A stretch of 64,000 nt of DNA, from contig NZ_KI632511.1 in the NCBI RefSeq assembly GCF_000504285.1, positions 8,724,154-8,788,153 of the forward strand, written 5' to 3'. This document shows, in pieces, positions 61,571-64,000 of the stretch. The translations under genes were made by a program, and so were the position numbers. This DNA is from Actinospica robiniae DSM 44927 (GTDB lineage Bacteria > Actinomycetota > Actinomycetes > Streptomycetales > Catenulisporaceae). Numbering within the stretch: the stretch's first letter is position 1; every line of letters starts with the position of its first letter. The notes below the pieces were generated by a model. That model saw only the letters and a list, made by a program, of their open reading frames with translations. It was not told the DNA's origin and made no database searches.

Positions 61571-61882
61571 CTACGGTCCGTCCTGCGGCGCGGGCACCGC
61601 CGGATCGAGCTCGTCGACCAGCCGGGCGAGCCGCCGCACGCTCTCGTCCACCGTGCGCAGGGTCGCGGCCTGTTCGGGCGTGACCGGCCCGTAGCTGCCG
61701 TCGGAGAGCAGTTCGAGATAGCCCAAGGCGCTGGTCAGCGGGGTGCGCAGCTGGTGCGCCAACGCGCCGAGCAGCTCGTCCGCGCGCTCCTCGAGCGGAC
61801 CCAACGCCTCGACCAGGGCCACGGTGGGCCGTACAGAATCACCCACGCGATCAGGGTAGATCGGCGCCGTGAGCTTCGCCAT
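61571..61882 (-). CDS. isolated HisKA (dimerisation/phosphoacceptor) domain protein
   Basis: 103 residues. A helical lead-in then LGALAHQLRTPLTSALGYLELL with His43, the H-box of HisKA kinases, and a second helix (LRTVDESVRRLARLVDEL). No HATPase domain follows; the stop comes 17 residues after the coil. The usual Glu after His is Gln (HQLRTP). It could act as a phosphotransferase/phosphatase for the co-operonic PhoB-type regulator, as Spo0B or ChpT do with other folds. ATG 61882 used; TTG 61897 is possible. Confidence 0.65.
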   Translation of the reverse strand: MAKLTAPIYPDRVGDSVRPTVALVEALGPLEERADELLGALAHQLRTPLTSALGYLELLSDGSYGPVTPEQAATLRTVDESVRRLARLVDELDPAVPAPQDGP

Positions 61883-62001
61883 CGAGGCCTTGAGCAAACG
61901 CTGACGAACCCTTGAATGCCCGTGAACCTGGCCGCAAGAACCTGGTCGGAACGGGGCGTGAGGAGCCCGGAGCCACCAGCGCGGAACCAGGTGAAGGAAC
62001 G

Positions 62002-62817
62002 ATGGCGATCAGTGAACAGTACTCGGCGACGGCTCCGGCCACGGCCGCGTTGCCGACCGGTTCGCCTCGGGTCAGCGTGGTCATCCCGGCGCGCGACGAG
62101 GCGCGGAACCTGCCGCTCGTGCTGGGCGAGCTGCCCGTGGGCCTGCACGAGGTGATCCTGGTCGACGGCGGCTCGCAGGACGGCACCGTCGCCGCGGCCC
62201 GCCGGGTGCGGCCCGACGTGCGCGTCGTGACCCAGTCCCGCTGCGGCAAGGGCAACGCCCTGGCCTGCGGCATAGCCGAGTGCACCGGCGACATCGCGGT
62301 GCTGCTCGACGCGGACTACTCGGCCGACCCGGCGGAGATCGCCGCGTTCGTGGAGAAGCTCGAGGGCGGCGCCGACGTGGTCAAGGGCAGCCGCTTCCTG
62401 CGCGAGGGCGGCAGTTCGGATCTGACCGTGTTGCGCCGCGCCGGCAACAAGACCCTGCTCTTCCTGATGAACCGGCTCTACCGGACCTCGTTCAGCGACC
62501 TCTGCTACGGCTACAACGCGTTCTGGACTCGATGCAGCCCCGCCCTGGAACTGCCCTCGGCCGGTCCGGGCGAGGCGGAGTTCGGCGACGGATTCGAGTT
62601 CGAGACCGTGTTCGCCGCGCACGCCGCGACGGCGCGGCTGGAGATCGGCGAGGTGCCGTCCTTCGAGCGGGACCGCCGGTTCGGCGTGAGCCACCTGCAC
62701 ACCTGGCGCGACGGCTGGCGCTGCCTGCACGCGATCCTGCGCGAGCGGCTGCCCTGGCCGAACCCGCAGCAGGTCGAGGCGCTGCCGGTGGAAGCCATGC
62801 GAGCTGCGGAGAAGTAG
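62002..62817 (+). CDS. glycosyltransferase family 2
   Basis: 271 residues. GT-A fold: VSVVIPARDEARNLP, VILVDGGSQDGT, GKGNALACGIAECTGDIAV, and the DxD as LLDADYSADP. CYGYNAFWTRC and FEFETVFAAHAATARL resemble dolichol-phosphate mannose synthase-type GT2 enzymes. No membrane helix at the C-terminus. Likely transfers a sugar to a lipid or polyketide-like acceptor. ATG at 62002, SD GAAGGAA. Confidence 0.85.
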   Translation: MAISEQYSATAPATAALPTGSPRVSVVIPARDEARNLPLVLGELPVGLHEVILVDGGSQDGTVAAARRVRPDVRVVTQSRCGKGNALACGIAECTGDIAVLLDADYSADPAEIAAFVEKLEGGADVVKGSRFLREGGSSDLTVLRRAGNKTLLFLMNRLYRTSFSDLCYGYNAFWTRCSPALELPSAGPGEAEFGDGFEFETVFAAHAATARLEIGEVPSFERDRRFGVSHLHTWRDGWRCLHAILRERLPWPNPQQVEALPVEAMRAAEK

Positions 62818-62819
62818 TC

Positions 62820-63731
62820 ATGAGGCCTTGTGCGGCACTCGCCGTCACCCAGTTGGACCTGGACGCGCCGGACGGCCCGTTGCTCGGGCCGGCCGAGCCG
62901 ACCACGGTGCTGGCGCTGGTCCGCCTGCACCGCCACCCGGTCGGCGTGGTCGAGGTGCGGGTCGACACCGGTCACCCGTTCGCCACACGCCTGCGCCGCG
63001 CCGCCGTGGCCCAGTTCGGACCGGCCATCCTCGAACACGAGCTGCGCGATCGGGGCGCCGAACCGATGCCGTGGGAGGCCGCGGCGGCGCTCGACGCGGC
63101 GGTTCCCGGCGGGTCTCCCGTGCCCCCCGGGCCCGCCGCCGCGCCGGTCCCGCCATGCCTGCGGCAGCGTGCCCGGGTGCTCGCCGATCCGCCGCCGATC
63201 AGCGTCATCATCGGCACGCGGGAGCAGCCGCGCCGGCTGAGCCGCTGCCTGGACTCCCTGACCACGACGGGCTACCCGAACTTCGAGGTGCTGGTGATCG
63301 ACAGCGCGCCGGAGACGGACGCGACGCGCCACGTGGTGGAGCGCGCCGACGGTCCGATACGGTACCTGCGCACTCATCGGCCCGGCCGCGCGGCGGCGCA
63401 CGAGCTCGGCGCCGCCGAGGCCGAAGGGCGGCTGCTCGCCTTCACCGCCGACGACGTGCGGGTGGACCGGGATTGGCTGCCGGCGATGGCCGAGTCCTTC
63501 GTCGACAGCCCGGTCGGCTGCGCGGCCGGGCTGACCATGCCGGGCGAGGTCGCCGGCCCGCCGCACGGAGTGCTCAACCTCGCCGTCGACGCGGATCTGG
63601 CCCGGGATCAGCTGCGCGGCTTCGACCCGAAAGCGGTCGCCGACCTCTCGCAGCACGCGGTCTACCAGCCGGACGCGGTGCTCTGGGATCAACGCCGCGG
63701 CGACTTGATCGCCCTGGGCGCTCGCCGCTGA
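62820..63731 (+). CDS. glycosyltransferase (GT2-like) with N-terminal extension
   Basis: 303 residues. A 120-residue N-terminal region (LVRLHRHPVGVVEVRVDTG) without a known family, then a GT-A-like core: PPPISVIIGTREQPRRLSRCLDSL, FEVLVIDSAPETD, GRLLAFTADDVRVDRDW (a DD in place of DxD). It ends soon after the core, so it may be shortened at the C-terminus compared with full GT2 enzymes. Starts 2 bp after the previous stop. Pairs of this kind occur in glycan or natural product clusters. It overlaps a convergent flavoprotein gene by 43 bp. Confidence 0.7.
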   Translation: MRPCAALAVTQLDLDAPDGPLLGPAEPTTVLALVRLHRHPVGVVEVRVDTGHPFATRLRRAAVAQFGPAILEHELRDRGAEPMPWEAAAALDAAVPGGSPVPPGPAAAPVPPCLRQRARVLADPPPISVIIGTREQPRRLSRCLDSLTTTGYPNFEVLVIDSAPETDATRHVVERADGPIRYLRTHRPGRAAAHELGAAEAEGRLLAFTADDVRVDRDWLPAMAESFVDSPVGCAAGLTMPGEVAGPPHGVLNLAVDADLARDQLRGFDPKAVADLSQHAVYQPDAVLWDQRRGDLIALGARR

Positions 63732-64000
63732 CGCTCTGCCTGGTTCCGTTCGCGCACTCGCGTGTGAATCGCCTGCGCCAACCGAGGGCTCGCGTATTCG
63801 CTCCCGCATACGAAGCGCATCAGCGGCCCATACGAGGCGGCGGAAGGGAATCCGACGAAGTAGAGTCCCGGGATCGAGGACTGATACCCCGCGCCGAGCC
63901 TCGGCCAGTGGTTCACCCGGGCCAGCGCGTCATTGATATCAGAGCTCAGAAACGTGAATGAGTCCTCGGCGATACGGTAGCCGGTGGCGGCGATGACGTG
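63689..64000 (-). CDS. FAD-dependent monooxygenase/oxidoreductase, C-terminal part (runs off the window)
   Basis: 103 residues visible, open to the window edge at 64000, so this is partial. Reading HVIAATGYRIAEDSF, then NHWPRLGAGYQSSIPGLYF and VGFPSAASYGPLMRFVCGS, matches the C-terminal region of flavin-containing monooxygenase-like enzymes (ATGY motif, SIPGLYFVG). Its basic tail (RERNQAERQRRAPRAIK) is unremarkable. Catalyses an NADPH-dependent oxygenation; substrate unknown. Confidence 0.75.
   Translation of the reverse strand, partial: HVIAATGYRIAEDSFTFLSSDINDALARVNHWPRLGAGYQSSIPGLYFVGFPSAASYGPLMRFVCGSEYASPRLAQAIHTRVRERNQAERQRRAPRAIKSPRR

Overview
The window is GC-rich (roughly 70 percent G+C by eye) with many GTG starts, leaderless-looking promoters, dense gene packing and overlapping stop/start codons. 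This points to a filamentous actinomycete of the Streptomyces/Catenulispora type. Supporting gene content: a rodlin-like secreted protein, furA-katG, treY-treZ, a LysR-substrate-domain/DUF5997 pair, a CbiZ cobinamide hydrolase and a DUF222 HNH endonuclease. No rRNA, tRNA, CRISPR array or prophage is visible. It reads as ordinary chromosome with two repeat-bounded insertions.

Layout. 0.1-6.3 kb: LysE-type exporter, a translationally coupled pair of ABC exporter half-subunits, an APH(6)-type antibiotic phosphotransferase and CbiZ. 6.3-8.4 kb: element 1, a DUF222-HNH endonuclease gene alone between two about 304-bp, near-identical inverted arms, each of which is itself a nested hairpin. 8.5-17.4 kb: degenerate uridine-kinase-like protein, LysR-domain/DUF5997 pair, ValS, a third ABC exporter, a nucleotidyltransferase-fold protein and an MFS drug exporter divergent from its TetR regulator across a twin operator. 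18-22 kb: an HSP90-type ATPase translationally coupled to a TPR protein, then a crotonase. 23-32 kb: redox enzymes and a BlaI regulon candidate (PAP2-BlaI and DedA, both preceded by CTACA-N4-TGTAG boxes), Gnd, flavin enzyme, CGNR protein, epoxide hydrolase. 32-39 kb: secreted CE15-CBM2 esterase, rodlin-like protein, cold-shock protein, Fpg/Nei glycosylase, OYE reductase, NYN-zinc ribbon-FHA protein. 39-43.5 kb: treY-treZ. 43.5-45 kb: element 2, a second, more diverged repeat-bounded element with the same design but no intact gene. 45-57 kb: P-loop kinase, GH20 hexosaminidase, RraA-like, ACT-domain protein, KatG/Fur, GH15, USP, GlxA-type regulator, MFS. 57.8-62 kb: a fragmented phosphorelay (REC-PAS-HK-REC hybrid, single-domain REC, His-less Hpt-like protein, PhoB-type regulator and an isolated HisKA domain). 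62-64 kb: two glycosyltransferases and the 3' end of a flavin monooxygenase-like gene.

The best candidate for something undescribed is the pair of repeat-bounded elements. Element 1 carries only an HNH nuclease between hairpin-rich inverted arms. Element 2 shares the arm architecture and a similar promoter-like segment, but its interior is an array of about 80-bp repeats. This resembles the logic of REP/RAYT elements with an HNH nuclease in place of a Y1 transposase; that analogy is inference. Secondary points of interest are the HSP90-TPR pair, the split/degenerate phosphorelay and several readable operators.

All family assignments come from reading motifs in the translated sequence; no database search was run.
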